From assembly GCF_000024865.1 (NCBI RefSeq), contig NC_013595.1:5394001-5458000 (forward strand): a stretch of DNA of 64,000 nt. Reading direction: 5' to 3'. Position numbers and translations under genes: made by a program. The notes under the pieces were generated by a model, which saw only the letters and a program-made list of their open reading frames with translations, searched no databases and had not been told where the DNA came from. Of this stretch, positions 15,881-24,522 are shown one piece after another; position 1 is the stretch's first letter; every line of letters starts with the position of its first letter. The stretch is from Streptosporangium roseum DSM 43021. GTDB lineage: Bacteria > Actinomycetota > Actinomycetes > Streptosporangiales > Streptosporangiaceae.

Positions 15881-17754
15881 ACCAGCCAACCTTCGGGAAA
15901 GCACTCCTCCGCCGCCATGTGGGCGACGGCGGCCAGCAGGCCGCCGTTGCCCGGCAGGTAGAGGGGCAGCAGGCCGGGCCACTGGTGGTTGTGGCCGCTG
16001 GCCAGGTAGGTGTTCTTCGGGGCGTCCATCAGCAGCGCGTCCACGGCGGTGTCAGGCTCGCCGAGCCTGGCCGCGCACATGGCGAGCATCGGATAGTCCC
16101 AGCCCCAGGTGCTCTCCAGGTCCCAGTCGGCGAGCACGTCGTGCAGGGTGGCCCGCATGGTCTCGGGGTCGATCAGCGGGGTGGGCGGCACGAACCCGAG
16201 CGCGCCGGTCATCGAGGGATGGTCGGTCCTGATCGTGTACGGCTCCACGCCGATGGCCGCGTAGACGCCGTCGCGCACCAGCGGCCGGGCCAGGCCGTGC
16301 AGGACCCGCGCCCACTCCGGGTCGGGGTCGAGGCCGAGCAGGCCCCGCCACCGCTGGGCCGTCTCCAGCCCCCACCACCAGTAGGCCAGCTCGAACGCGG
16401 GATCGCGCACCACCCGCCTGGACTCGTGGTAGGACTCCTGCGCCGGGACCAGCGGCGGCCCCAGATGCCCGCCGCCCGCGAAGGAGGCCATGAACTCGGC
16501 CGTCTCGAACACCAGGTCCCGGTAGTCCTCCAGCGCCCCCGGGCGGACCCGGCGGAGCAGCTCGGCGAAGTAGATCAGGTGCGGCTGCTGCCAGACGATG
16601 AAGGCGCCGATCTCGCTCGGGCTCTCCCTTCCCTCCGGCCCCACCTGCTTGGGCCAGCGGGCGCCGCGGAAACCCTGCCGTCCGGCCGTGGCCCTGGCCC
16701 GCGGCAGGATCGAGCGGTACCACGGCAGGCTCCGCTCCAGCAGCTCGGGCCTTCCCCACAGGGCGAAGTGAGCGGCATGCCACCAGTGCATCTCCAGGTG
16801 GAACTTGCCGCTCCAGGAGTTGACGGCCAGCCCGGTCTCCTGCGGCGGGGTGGAGCCCGCGCAGTTGACCGCGGTGAGGTACTGCGAGAGCACGACCCGG
16901 CGTTCGAGCTCGGGCGCTCGCGGGTCGGTGCTGCCGTCGAAGCTCACCGCTCCCCCGCTCGTCCAGAACCTCTCCCAGTGGGCGGCGGCAGCCGTACGGA
17001 CCTGGGAGAAGGACGGGAGGGCGGCGCCGACGGGGTGGCGTGCGAACTCGACGACGAGCTCCAGCTCGTCGCCCTGGATCAGGTACACGTGACCGCCGGG
17101 CGACGTGAGCCGCGCCGCCCCCGCCCACTCGGCGGCCACGTGGTATCGGTCCGCGTCCAGGACGCGGGTGAAGTCGCAGCGCGAGCCGTACGGCGTGCGC
17201 GTGAGCGCGTGCGTGGTGGTGTGCCTGTCGGGTCTGTCCCAGTCGGCGGTGGTGTGCCAGCCGTCGCTGGCGTAGGGGAAGGCGATCCTGATCCCCGCGC
17301 CGCCCACGACGCGGATGGCCAGCAGGTCCCGCTCGGGGTGACAGACCGTCTCCACCTCGTACGGCAGGCCGCCCAGCTCGAAGGAGCTGGACAGCATGCC
17401 GGTCCACAGGTCGAGGGTCTGCGCCGACCGGCCGAGCGGGGCGGCCTCGTCGACGTCGAGGCCGATCCGGCCGAGATGCAGGCGGTGCGGGTTCACGTGC
17501 AGCCAGCCGCCCGCCTCGGTGGCCGGATACAGGTCCGGATAGCCGACGCCGTCGTAGTCGGTGAGCGCGTCCTCCAGCACGTGGCCCTCGGGGTTGGGCA
17601 TCGTGTGCCAGCCCCACTGCGCCTGCGTGCCCAGCGGCGCGAAGGTCTGCAGCCCGGTGGCGTCGGCGGTGAAGGCGAACTCCCCGTTGCCGACGGTGAG
17701 CGGACACCCGGCGTCGACGATGGTGTGCCGACGCACGAGCGTCCTCCTGTCCAT
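15850..17754 (-). CDS. Six-hairpin glycosidase-like protein (GH65/GH95-clan fold), unassigned family
   Basis: The product has 634 residues without a signal peptide. The ATG at 17754 lies two bases after the M28 stop; a GTG at 17766 is an alternative. The N-terminal 250 residues look like a beta-sandwich (VDAGCPLTVGNGEFAFTADA). The rest is rich in paired helices typical of an (alpha/alpha)6 barrel, with EMHWWHAAHFALWGRPELL, ESYHESRRVVRDPAFELAYW and the end motif YLPGNGGLLAAVAHMA. The latter resembles GH65/GH95-like enzymes. Acidic residues in QESYHES are possible catalytic groups. It follows the secreted M28 gene and belongs to the LacI-regulated sugar locus. Activity not determinable. Confidence 0.65.
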   Translation of the reverse strand: MDRRTLVRRHTIVDAGCPLTVGNGEFAFTADATGLQTFAPLGTQAQWGWHTMPNPEGHVLEDALTDYDGVGYPDLYPATEAGGWLHVNPHRLHLGRIGLDVDEAAPLGRSAQTLDLWTGMLSSSFELGGLPYEVETVCHPERDLLAIRVVGGAGIRIAFPYASDGWHTTADWDRPDRHTTTHALTRTPYGSRCDFTRVLDADRYHVAAEWAGAARLTSPGGHVYLIQGDELELVVEFARHPVGAALPSFSQVRTAAAAHWERFWTSGGAVSFDGSTDPRAPELERRVVLSQYLTAVNCAGSTPPQETGLAVNSWSGKFHLEMHWWHAAHFALWGRPELLERSLPWYRSILPRARATAGRQGFRGARWPKQVGPEGRESPSEIGAFIVWQQPHLIYFAELLRRVRPGALEDYRDLVFETAEFMASFAGGGHLGPPLVPAQESYHESRRVVRDPAFELAYWWWGLETAQRWRGLLGLDPDPEWARVLHGLARPLVRDGVYAAIGVEPYTIRTDHPSMTGALGFVPPTPLIDPETMRATLHDVLADWDLESTWGWDYPMLAMCAARLGEPDTAVDALLMDAPKNTYLASGHNHQWPGLLPLYLPGNGGLLAAVAHMAAEECFPEGWLVQAEGVVAMP

Positions 17755-17756
17755 GC

Positions 17757-19337
17757 TCACGCACACCCCGGCGTGCCGGAGGCGCGCTGCTGGCGCATGG
17801 CGGTCACGTCGCCCGCGACGGCCGACTGGGCCATCGGGCCGAGGTCGAGCACGACGTCGGTGAAGGCGAGCGACGCCTTGCGCATCGCCGGCAGGTCGAT
17901 CGCCTCGGTGCCGAACTGCGGCGAGAACAGCGTCTTGGGCGCGGCGATGGGCGCGATGACGGGCAGCAGGTGCTGGTTGTACGGCGTGCCCTCGCCACCG
18001 AAGCCGCAGTGGTGCGGCACCGTGGCGAGGTCGGCCGCCGACAGGCCCTTGAGGATCGCGGTGCGCTTCACGTCCCAGTACTGGATGTGGCCCTTGACCA
18101 GTTCGCGCAGCGGCGTGCTCTCGCTGACGGGGACCATCAGCAGTTCGGTGAGGGTGGGGTTGGCGACGAGCTGCTTGCCCGGCAGGCCGTTCGGCCTGGC
18201 GACCGCGTCGTAGCGCTTGGCGCCGAGGTGCTCGAGCACGACGACGGAGGAGACCCCGCCCTGGTCGTACTCGGCGTCGAGCTGGGCGGCGAGCCGGCCC
18301 GCGCCGCCCTCGCGGACGTCAGGGCCGGTCAGGTGCTGGTAGAGGTGGCCGGTCACGAACGCGAACTGCACGGTGCGCGGACGGCACTCCACCGGTAGCG
18401 ACGACAGGTAGCGGGCCATCTCGATCATGGTGAGCGGGCCGTTGTCCCACACCGGGCTCATGCCGTCGGTGTGGCTCTCCACGACGATCTTCTGGGCGCT
18501 CCCGCCGGGAAGCGTCGCGAGCAGGGTGCGGGTCGTCGTCGGCGTCCAGGCGGCGTTCACGGTCAGCGCGGCCTGGACCGGCTGCCCGGCGGCCAGCGCG
18601 TCCTTGATCTGCTTGCCCTGGTCGGCGCCGACGTACGCGCCTGGCACGCCGTACGGCAGGCCCTCGTAGGGCGCGTACATGCCCTGGATCTGGGCGTGCG
18701 GGAGCTGGCTCACCTCGATCACGCCCACCGCGCCCGCGGCGGCGGCCGCCTTGAGGTCGGCGTCGGCGGCGGCCGGGGCCTCCATCGACTCCGAGCCGAG
18801 CAGGTTGATCGTGTGGGCCGGGTCGTACATGGAGTAGCCGAGGCCGAGCGGATAGAACAGCAGGTTGGGCACGCTGGTCCACGGCAGGTCCCGGACGACG
18901 ATCTTCCCGGCGGCGTTGGCCGCGGTGATGTTCGTCCCTGCGGCCAGGTGGACGAGCGGCGCCGAGACGCCGCCCGCGCCGGTGGAGGAGGAGAACGGCA
19001 CGGGGGCCGCGACCTGCACTGCCGTACCGCCGACGGTCAGGCCGGTGCCGAGGCTGTCCCAGCGGTCGATGGCGTAGGGCAGGGAGGAGAACTGGAGGCC
19101 GGGGATGGCCGCCATCTCCTCCTCCAGCCAGTCGACGTAGCCGGCGTGCGCGGTGGAGCCGGTCGGCCTGGGGCCGAACGCCTCCTGCTGCTCGGCCAGG
19201 GTGCTCAGGCGGGCCTCGGAGGCGAACGCGGCGGGGTCGACCCTGACCGGGCAGGCCAGGGCGGACGCCTGGGCGAGGGCCGGTTGCGCGGGTGCGACCA
19301 GCGGGAGGAGAAGGGTGAGGAGAGCGAGTCGTCTCAC
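17757..19337 (-). CDS. Secreted M28-family peptidase with PA domain
   Basis: The protein has 526 residues. The GTG at 19337 has GGAAGGA at correct spacing. A Sec signal peptide covers about residues 1-22 and ends in ALA. A protease-associated domain follows (VSAPLVHLAAGTNITAANAAGKIVVRD, AAAAGAVGVIEVSQLPHA). The catalytic part has VESHTDG as the HxD metal motif and VWDNGPLTMIEMARYL. The usual Glu-Glu pair is less clear, so substrate may not be an ordinary peptide. It is transcribed away from the LacI gene's sugar operon, but a LacI-like half-palindrome sits just upstream of its start, suggesting shared control. Confidence 0.75.
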   Translation of the reverse strand: MRRLALLTLLLPLVAPAQPALAQASALACPVRVDPAAFASEARLSTLAEQQEAFGPRPTGSTAHAGYVDWLEEEMAAIPGLQFSSLPYAIDRWDSLGTGLTVGGTAVQVAAPVPFSSSTGAGGVSAPLVHLAAGTNITAANAAGKIVVRDLPWTSVPNLLFYPLGLGYSMYDPAHTINLLGSESMEAPAAADADLKAAAAAGAVGVIEVSQLPHAQIQGMYAPYEGLPYGVPGAYVGADQGKQIKDALAAGQPVQAALTVNAAWTPTTTRTLLATLPGGSAQKIVVESHTDGMSPVWDNGPLTMIEMARYLSSLPVECRPRTVQFAFVTGHLYQHLTGPDVREGGAGRLAAQLDAEYDQGGVSSVVVLEHLGAKRYDAVARPNGLPGKQLVANPTLTELLMVPVSESTPLRELVKGHIQYWDVKRTAILKGLSAADLATVPHHCGFGGEGTPYNQHLLPVIAPIAAPKTLFSPQFGTEAIDLPAMRKASLAFTDVVLDLGPMAQSAVAGDVTAMRQQRASGTPGCA

Positions 19338-19352
19338 GTGGGGGTCCTTCCA

Positions 19353-19366
19353 TCGAATCGTTTTAA
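19353..19366. promoter_or_regulatory. Possible LacI-family operator before the M28 gene
   Basis: A CG-centred imperfect palindrome (centre at 19359-19360, AATCGTTTT core) lies about 20 bases upstream of the M28 GTG. It is weaker than the two operators near 20.44 and 20.54 kb. Confidence 0.35.
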
Positions 19367-19405
19367 TGCGTGGTCCGCGACAGTCCCCCGACATGCGGTT
19401 GGTTC

Positions 19406-20416
19406 TCAGAGGCGAGGCGATCCTGTGGTTCCGCGGACGATCAGCGTGGGTGACACCGACGACGTCACCGATCGTGAGCGTCCCTCGATGCGTTCGACGA
19501 GCAGGCGCGCGGCGGTCGCCCCGATCACGTGCCCGTCCTGGTCGACGCTGGTGAGCGAGATGCGCTTGAGCGAGGCGATTCCGATGTTGTCGTATCCGGC
19601 GACGGAGAGGTCCTCCGGCACCGACAGGCCCGCCTCGTCGGCGGCGCGCAGCACGCCGAGCGCCGCGATGTCGGCCCCGGCGAAGATCGCGGTGGGCCGG
19701 TCGTCGCGCGCGAGCAGTTCCCGCGCGCCCTCGAAGCCGCCCTCCTCGGTGAAGGAGGTGGCCAGCACGTCGTCGGCGAGTCCGTGGGCGCGCATCGCCT
19801 GGCGGTAGCCTTCGGCGCGCACCGTGTGCGGCAGTCCCTGGGCGCGGGCCCGCTCCATGTGGGTGATGTGCGCGATCCGGGTGTGCCCGAGCCCGACCAG
19901 GTGGTCGACCACGAGCCCCGCCCCCATCACGTCGTCGTCGACGACAGCGTCGTAGGCCGCGGCGCCGCCGTGCCTGCCCACCACGACGACCGGGGTGGCC
20001 GTCGCGATGGCGGCGAGTTCGGCGTCCGCCATGACCGGCGAGATCAGGATGAGCCCGTCCATGCTCCGGTCGATCATGGCGTCGGTCATCCTGGCCTGCG
20101 TCCTGGGCTCGATCCCGCCGGGTCCGAGCAGCACCTGGTACTCGGTGTCGCCCAGCCGGCCGGTGACGCCCTCGATGATGTCGGGGAAGAACGGGTTGCG
20201 GGTGTCGGAGAGCATGACGCCGAGGGTGTAGGTGCGTCCGCGCAGGGCGCGGGCCGCGGCGTGCGGGCGGTAGCCCAGCTCGTCGATGGCCTGCGTCACC
20301 TTGGCCTGCATCTCCGCGCTCACGCCGTAGGCCCCGCGCACCACCTTGGACACGGCGGCCGTGGAAACCCCGGCTCGCCTGGCCACATCGGCGATCGTCA
20401 CCCGTCCGCTCGTCAC
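19406..20416 (-). CDS. LacI-family transcriptional regulator
   Basis: The regulator has 336 residues from a GTG start. The N-terminal helix-turn-helix VTIADVARRAGVSTAAVSKVV (6-26) and hinge RPHAAARALRGR are classical. A periplasmic-binding-protein-like sugar domain follows (LGVMLSDTRNPFFPDIIEGV, ending in LSVAGYDN and SVDQDG). It is divergent from the ABC/hydrolase/rhamnosidase operon. Two CG-centred palindromes in the intergenic region are its likely operators. The effector is probably the imported sugar, possibly rhamnose or a rhamnoside. Confidence 0.92.
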   Translation of the reverse strand: MTSGRVTIADVARRAGVSTAAVSKVVRGAYGVSAEMQAKVTQAIDELGYRPHAAARALRGRTYTLGVMLSDTRNPFFPDIIEGVTGRLGDTEYQVLLGPGGIEPRTQARMTDAMIDRSMDGLILISPVMADAELAAIATATPVVVVGRHGGAAAYDAVVDDDVMGAGLVVDHLVGLGHTRIAHITHMERARAQGLPHTVRAEGYRQAMRAHGLADDVLATSFTEEGGFEGARELLARDDRPTAIFAGADIAALGVLRAADEAGLSVPEDLSVAGYDNIGIASLKRISLTSVDQDGHVIGATAARLLVERIEGRSRSVTSSVSPTLIVRGTTGSPRL

Positions 20417-20439
20417 ACGCCGTCCTTCATCGAGTTTTC

Positions 20440-20453
20440 GTAGAACGAACTAC
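20440..20453. promoter_or_regulatory. LacI operator 1
   Basis: GTAG-AA-CG-AA-CTAC, a 14-base CG-centred palindrome with two unmatched inner pairs, 24 bases upstream of the LacI GTG. It is placed for autoregulation. Confidence 0.6.
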
Positions 20454-20536
20454 ACATTTTTCTGAGAGGTGAGGCTAGCCCGTCTCTGCTACTCAGGTCT
20501 ACCTCTTGACGGGCGATTCTCTCGTGCCCTAACAAT

Positions 20537-20550
20537 GGAGAACGTTCTAC
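20537..20550. promoter_or_regulatory. LacI operator 2
   Basis: The perfect palindrome AGAACGTTCT (20539-20548) lies within a G..C frame, followed by a CATAAT-like -10 at about 20550. It lies 28 bases before the binding-protein gene and shares GTAGAAC/GTTCTAC half-sites with operator 1. Confidence 0.7.
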
Positions 20551-20577
20551 ATAATACCCCCTAACACGAACAGGAGC

Positions 20578-21873
20578 ATGGGCGTGAGAGCACCATCTCG
20601 TCTGCTCGGCGCGGCGATCGGCGCCGTCCTCGCCCTGTCCCTCTCCGGCTGCGGGTCGTCCGCCTCGGAGGGGACCGGTCAGGTGAAGCTGACCCTCTGG
20701 CACAACAGCGCGGACCCGGCGCCGCTGCTGGAGATGTACAAGAAGTTCGAGAAGCAGTCCGGCCACAGGATCGAGCTCGTGTCGATCCCGTCCGACGGCT
20801 TCGAGGACACCACCCAGACCAAGTGGGCCACCGGCGACCGCCCGGACATCCTGGAGTACCACGCGACGGCGAGCGGCCTGCTGGCCCTCAACCCGGCCGA
20901 GAACCTGCGCGACCTGACAGGCGAGGCGTACATCGCCAGGTCCGGCGACCTCTACCAGGCCGCCGGGTCCGTCAACGGCAAGGTCTACGCCGCCATCACC
21001 GGCTTCCCCCAGGTCTTCGGCCTCTACTACAACAAGAAGGTCTTCACCGCGGCCGGGCTGACCCCGCCCACGAACTTCGCCGAGCTCGCCGCCGCCTGCC
21101 CCAAGCTCAAGGCCGCCGGGGTCACTCCGGTCTTCGAGTCGGGCGGGTCGATCTGGCCGGTGCAGATCCTGCCCATCCTCTACCTGGCAGGCGCCAACCA
21201 GTCCAACGCCTACGGCAAGGCCATCGCGGGCCACAGCAGCACGCTGGCCGACGCGGGCTCGCCCTTCGTCTCCGGCCTGACCGCCTACGCCAAGCTGAAG
21301 GGCGACGGCTGCTTCAACAAGGACATCGTCACCGCCAAGTTCGAGGACTCCATGAAGGCCCTCGTGACCGGCGAGGCCGCCATGGTCGCCCAGCACTCCG
21401 ACATGCTCCCGGCCCTCCTCGCGGCCGCGGGCGGCGACCAGAAGACCGTCGACGAGTCCGTCGGCTTCGTCGGCCTGTCGAGCGACAAGCCGCTCGTGAC
21501 CTACGCGCCCGGCCCGATCGGCACGTTCTACCTGCCCAAGACCGGTGACGCGGCGCGGGAGAAGGCGTCGCTCGACTTCGTGCGCTTCATGACCGGCCCG
21601 GCCTACGCCGAGTACATCACCGCGTCCAAGACCTTCCCCGTCCTCAAGGACGTGCCCGACCCGCAGGGCGTCTCCTCCGTGCTGCAGGACGTCAAGAAGG
21701 CCTACGACACCGGCGCGGTCATCGCCTTCAACTCCGACATCCCCGGCATGGGCGGGCTGGCCCAGCTCATGTCCGAGCTGATCGCCGGGCAGAAGGATCC
21801 GCAGAAGGCGGCGACCCAGCTACAGGGCCAGGTCGAGCAGGCGGCCAAGGCGGCAGGACTGCCCGGATGGTGA
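20578..21873 (+). CDS. Sugar ABC transporter substrate-binding lipoprotein
   Basis: The protein has 431 residues. A lipoprotein signal peptide ends in LSGC with Cys25, after AGGAG at the ribosome site. The family-1 solute-binding fold shows VKLTLWHNSADPAPLLE, a hinge region with ITGFPQVFGLYYNKKVF, and GEAAMVAQHSDM. First gene of the LacI-controlled plus-strand operon; its stop overlaps the next permease start. The ligand is likely a rhamnose-containing sugar, since the operon ends in a GH78 gene. Confidence 0.92.
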   Translation: MGVRAPSRLLGAAIGAVLALSLSGCGSSASEGTGQVKLTLWHNSADPAPLLEMYKKFEKQSGHRIELVSIPSDGFEDTTQTKWATGDRPDILEYHATASGLLALNPAENLRDLTGEAYIARSGDLYQAAGSVNGKVYAAITGFPQVFGLYYNKKVFTAAGLTPPTNFAELAAACPKLKAAGVTPVFESGGSIWPVQILPILYLAGANQSNAYGKAIAGHSSTLADAGSPFVSGLTAYAKLKGDGCFNKDIVTAKFEDSMKALVTGEAAMVAQHSDMLPALLAAAGGDQKTVDESVGFVGLSSDKPLVTYAPGPIGTFYLPKTGDAAREKASLDFVRFMTGPAYAEYITASKTFPVLKDVPDPQGVSSVLQDVKKAYDTGAVIAFNSDIPGMGGLAQLMSELIAGQKDPQKAATQLQGQVEQAAKAAGLPGW

Positions 21874-22721
21874 TGCGGAACAGGGCGGTCTGGCTGCCGT
21901 GGGCACTGCCCGCGATCGTGCTGGTCACGGTCTTCTTCGTCGCCCCGTTCCTGCTCAACGTCCGGTTCGCGTTCTCCTCCTGGACGAGCTTCCGGGCCGA
22001 GATCACCTGGAACGGGCTGGAGAACGTCCGCACGCTGATCGACCAGGACCTGCTGGCCAACGCGGTCACCGTGACCGTGCTGTACGCGATCCTGTGCATG
22101 GCGATCCAGAACACGGTCAGCCTCTCGCTGGCCCTGGCCCTCCAGCGGACCAGCGGGATCAACACCGTCTTCCGCTCGGCGTTCTTCCTGCCGACGCTCA
22201 TCTCGCCGCTGGCCGCCGGATACATCTGGCGCGGGCTGCTCGCCCCCGACGGGGCGGTCAACTCCTTCCTCGGCGTCGAGTGGGCGTGGCTGGGCGAGCC
22301 GTCCACCGCGCTGGTGGTGGTCGCGTTCATCGACGCGTGGAAGTGGAGCGGGCTGATCACCCTCGTCTACATCGCGGGCCTCAACTCCATCCCGAAGTCT
22401 CTGCTGGAGTCGGCGACCGTCGACGGGGCCGGGCTGTGGACCCGGTTCCGGCGGGTGGTGTTCCCGCTGCTCGCCCCGGCGCTGACCTTCAACGTGGCGG
22501 TCACGCTGGTGGGCGCGCTCAGCGCGTACGACGTGATCGCCGCCACCACCGGCGGCGGGCCCGGCGACCACACGCGGGCCCTGAACGTGGTGATGCGCCA
22601 GCAGTGGGGGCAGGGCTTCTTCGGCTCCGCCAGCGCGCTGGGGTTCACCGTGACACTGCTGGTGATCGCCACCGCCGTGCCCCTCGTGTGGTGGCTGCGG
22701 CGCAGGGAGGTGACGGGATGA
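21867..22721 (+). CDS. Carbohydrate ABC transporter permease, MalF/CUT1 type
   Basis: The permease has 284 residues. ATGs at 21867 and 21873 are both possible; both overlap the lipoprotein stop. Six helices are predicted. The EAA loop reads LESATVDGAGLWTRFRRVVFPLL. The helix-1 loop SWTSFRAEITWNGLENV is typical of MalF-like permeases. Pairs with the next gene; no ATPase is encoded nearby. Confidence 0.9.
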   Translation: MVMRNRAVWLPWALPAIVLVTVFFVAPFLLNVRFAFSSWTSFRAEITWNGLENVRTLIDQDLLANAVTVTVLYAILCMAIQNTVSLSLALALQRTSGINTVFRSAFFLPTLISPLAAGYIWRGLLAPDGAVNSFLGVEWAWLGEPSTALVVVAFIDAWKWSGLITLVYIAGLNSIPKSLLESATVDGAGLWTRFRRVVFPLLAPALTFNVAVTLVGALSAYDVIAATTGGGPGDHTRALNVVMRQQWGQGFFGSASALGFTVTLLVIATAVPLVWWLRRREVTG

Positions 22722-23536
22722 GAGCGGTCCTCAAGTACACGGCGCTGACGCTCTTCGCGATCCCGTGGGTGCTCGTCCCCATCTGGCTCGTGGTCGTCAA
22801 CTCGTTCAAACCCGCGGGCGAGGCCGCCGAGCTGGGCCTCGGCCTGCCCAGGACGTGGGCGATCGCCGAGAACTACGGCATCGTGCTCGACCGGGGCGGC
22901 TACCTGATGGGGCTGGTCAACAGCCTCAAGGTGACCGTGCCGATCGTGGCGGCCGTGGTGTTCCTCGGCGCGGCGGCGGCGTGGGCGTTCGGGCGCAGCC
23001 GGTCGCGGTGGCTGCAGGCGGCCTACTTCGTGATGGGGCTGTCGATCCTGCTGCCTCCGTCGATCATCCCGACCGTCTACCTGCTGCGCGCCCTGTCGCT
23101 GGACGGCGGCTCGCTCGGCTACGTGCTGACGATGACCGGCTGCCGCCTGGGCATCGTGATCTTCCTGGCGGCCGGATTCGTCCGGGCGTTCCCCCGCGAC
23201 CTGGAGGACGCCGCCGCCATCGACGGCGCCTCCCGCCTGCAGGTCTTCATCCGCATCCTGCTGCCCCTGCTGCGGCCGGTGCTGTTCGTCGGCGGCGTGA
23301 TCCTGATCATCAACGTCTGGAACGACTTCTTCTTCGCCCTCTTCCTGCTCCAGGGCAGCGCGAACGCCACGCTGCCGCTGAGCCTGTTCCAGTTCGCCTC
23401 CGGCACCTTGCAGAGCCTGAACTGGAACCTCGTCTTCGCCCACGTCCTGCTCACCACGCTGCCCCTCGTGGCGGTGTACGTCGTCGCGCAGAAGCGCGTC
23501 CTGGCCGGTCTTACGGAAGGTGCACTCAAGGGATGA
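22718..23536 (+). CDS. Carbohydrate ABC transporter permease, MalG/CUT1 type
   Basis: The permease has 272 residues; its ATG at 22718 overlaps the previous stop (ATGA). The EAA loop LEDAAAIDGASRLQVFIRIL and C-terminal end LAGLTEGALKG are clear MalG-type features. NVWNDFFFALFLLQG is the usual helix-5 motif. It ends in an ATGA overlap with the serine hydrolase gene. Confidence 0.92.
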   Translation: MRAVLKYTALTLFAIPWVLVPIWLVVVNSFKPAGEAAELGLGLPRTWAIAENYGIVLDRGGYLMGLVNSLKVTVPIVAAVVFLGAAAAWAFGRSRSRWLQAAYFVMGLSILLPPSIIPTVYLLRALSLDGGSLGYVLTMTGCRLGIVIFLAAGFVRAFPRDLEDAAAIDGASRLQVFIRILLPLLRPVLFVGGVILIINVWNDFFFALFLLQGSANATLPLSLFQFASGTLQSLNWNLVFAHVLLTTLPLVAVYVVAQKRVLAGLTEGALKG

Positions 23537-24522
23537 CCACTCACGACATCGCGCTCGACTGGGTCAGGCGCGAGATCAAGGAGGGGCGGCTGCCGTGCGC
23601 GGTGTTCGGCGCCGCCACCTCCGACGGGATCCAGGTGCTGGAGGCATTCGGCGAGCACGACGGCCGCGCGACCAGGACCGAGGACCACTTCGCGCTGTTC
23701 TCGGTGACCAAGCCGCTGATGGGGCTGGCCGCCCTGCGCCAGGTCGAGCGCGGGCTGCTGTCGCTGCGCCGCCCGCTGCGGGACGTGCTGCCGAACTTCG
23801 CGCGGCCCGACGTGACACTCTGGCACCTGCTCACCCACACCAGCGGCATCACCGAGCGGACGCTCACGCCCGACAACCTGCTGGAGCACCTCGTCACCGC
23901 GCCGTCGATGTTCGAGGCAGGCACGCTCAGCCACTACTCCAACCTGGCCTTCGCCGGAATCGCGGAGATGGTCCGCGACGTCACGGGCCGCGACGTGGCC
24001 GACGTGATCGACTCCGACCTGAACACGCTGGTGCCGGGCGGCGGGCGGATCACGTTCGACCCGGCGTGCGACGCGGCCGAGGTCCACGGCATCGAACTGC
24101 TCGGGCCTGGCTTCGACTTCGACAAGTTCGTACGGCTCCGCCACCCGGCAGGGGCGCTGTTCTCCCGCGCCGAGGACCTCCTGGCGCTGGGCGGGGCGCT
24201 GCTGCGCGGCGACCGCGAGCTGATCCACCCGACCACCCTGGCCGCCATGACGACCCCGCAGACGACGGGCCTGGTCAAGCTGGAGCCCGACCCGGTCAAC
24301 GCCGGGCAGGACTGGGGCCTCACCTGGAACCTGCGCCACTCGGCTCCCGGCCTGCTCGACCGGCGGCTGTACGGGCACGGCGGCGCCTCGGGGTGCCAGT
24401 GGTGGATGTACCCGGAGCAGGACGCGTGCTTCGTGCTGCTGATCAACGTTATGGCGCCGAGCCTGTCCGGCGTCGACGTCGACGGCCTGCACAACGCCTT
24501 CACCACCGGGCTCGATGCGTGA
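23533..24522 (+). CDS. Beta-lactamase-fold serine hydrolase (class C/EstB type)
   Basis: The product has 329 residues without a signal peptide. The catalytic triad motifs of the family are all present: SVTK with Ser57 and Lys60, YSN with Tyr135, and HGGA near 288 in place of KTG. Members include esterases (EstB), D-aminopeptidases and transpeptidase relatives. Placed between a sugar importer and an alpha-L-rhamnosidase, with overlapping starts on both sides, it is more likely an intracellular esterase deacylating imported sugars than an antibiotic-resistance enzyme. That role is inferred. Confidence 0.85.
   Translation: MTTHDIALDWVRREIKEGRLPCAVFGAATSDGIQVLEAFGEHDGRATRTEDHFALFSVTKPLMGLAALRQVERGLLSLRRPLRDVLPNFARPDVTLWHLLTHTSGITERTLTPDNLLEHLVTAPSMFEAGTLSHYSNLAFAGIAEMVRDVTGRDVADVIDSDLNTLVPGGGRITFDPACDAAEVHGIELLGPGFDFDKFVRLRHPAGALFSRAEDLLALGGALLRGDRELIHPTTLAAMTTPQTTGLVKLEPDPVNAGQDWGLTWNLRHSAPGLLDRRLYGHGGASGCQWWMYPEQDACFVLLINVMAPSLSGVDVDGLHNAFTTGLDA

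Noticed and set aside
23533..24522. Beta-lactamase resistance gene
   Set aside because: No signal peptide, HGGA in place of KTG, and full integration in a sugar operon point to an esterase or related hydrolase.
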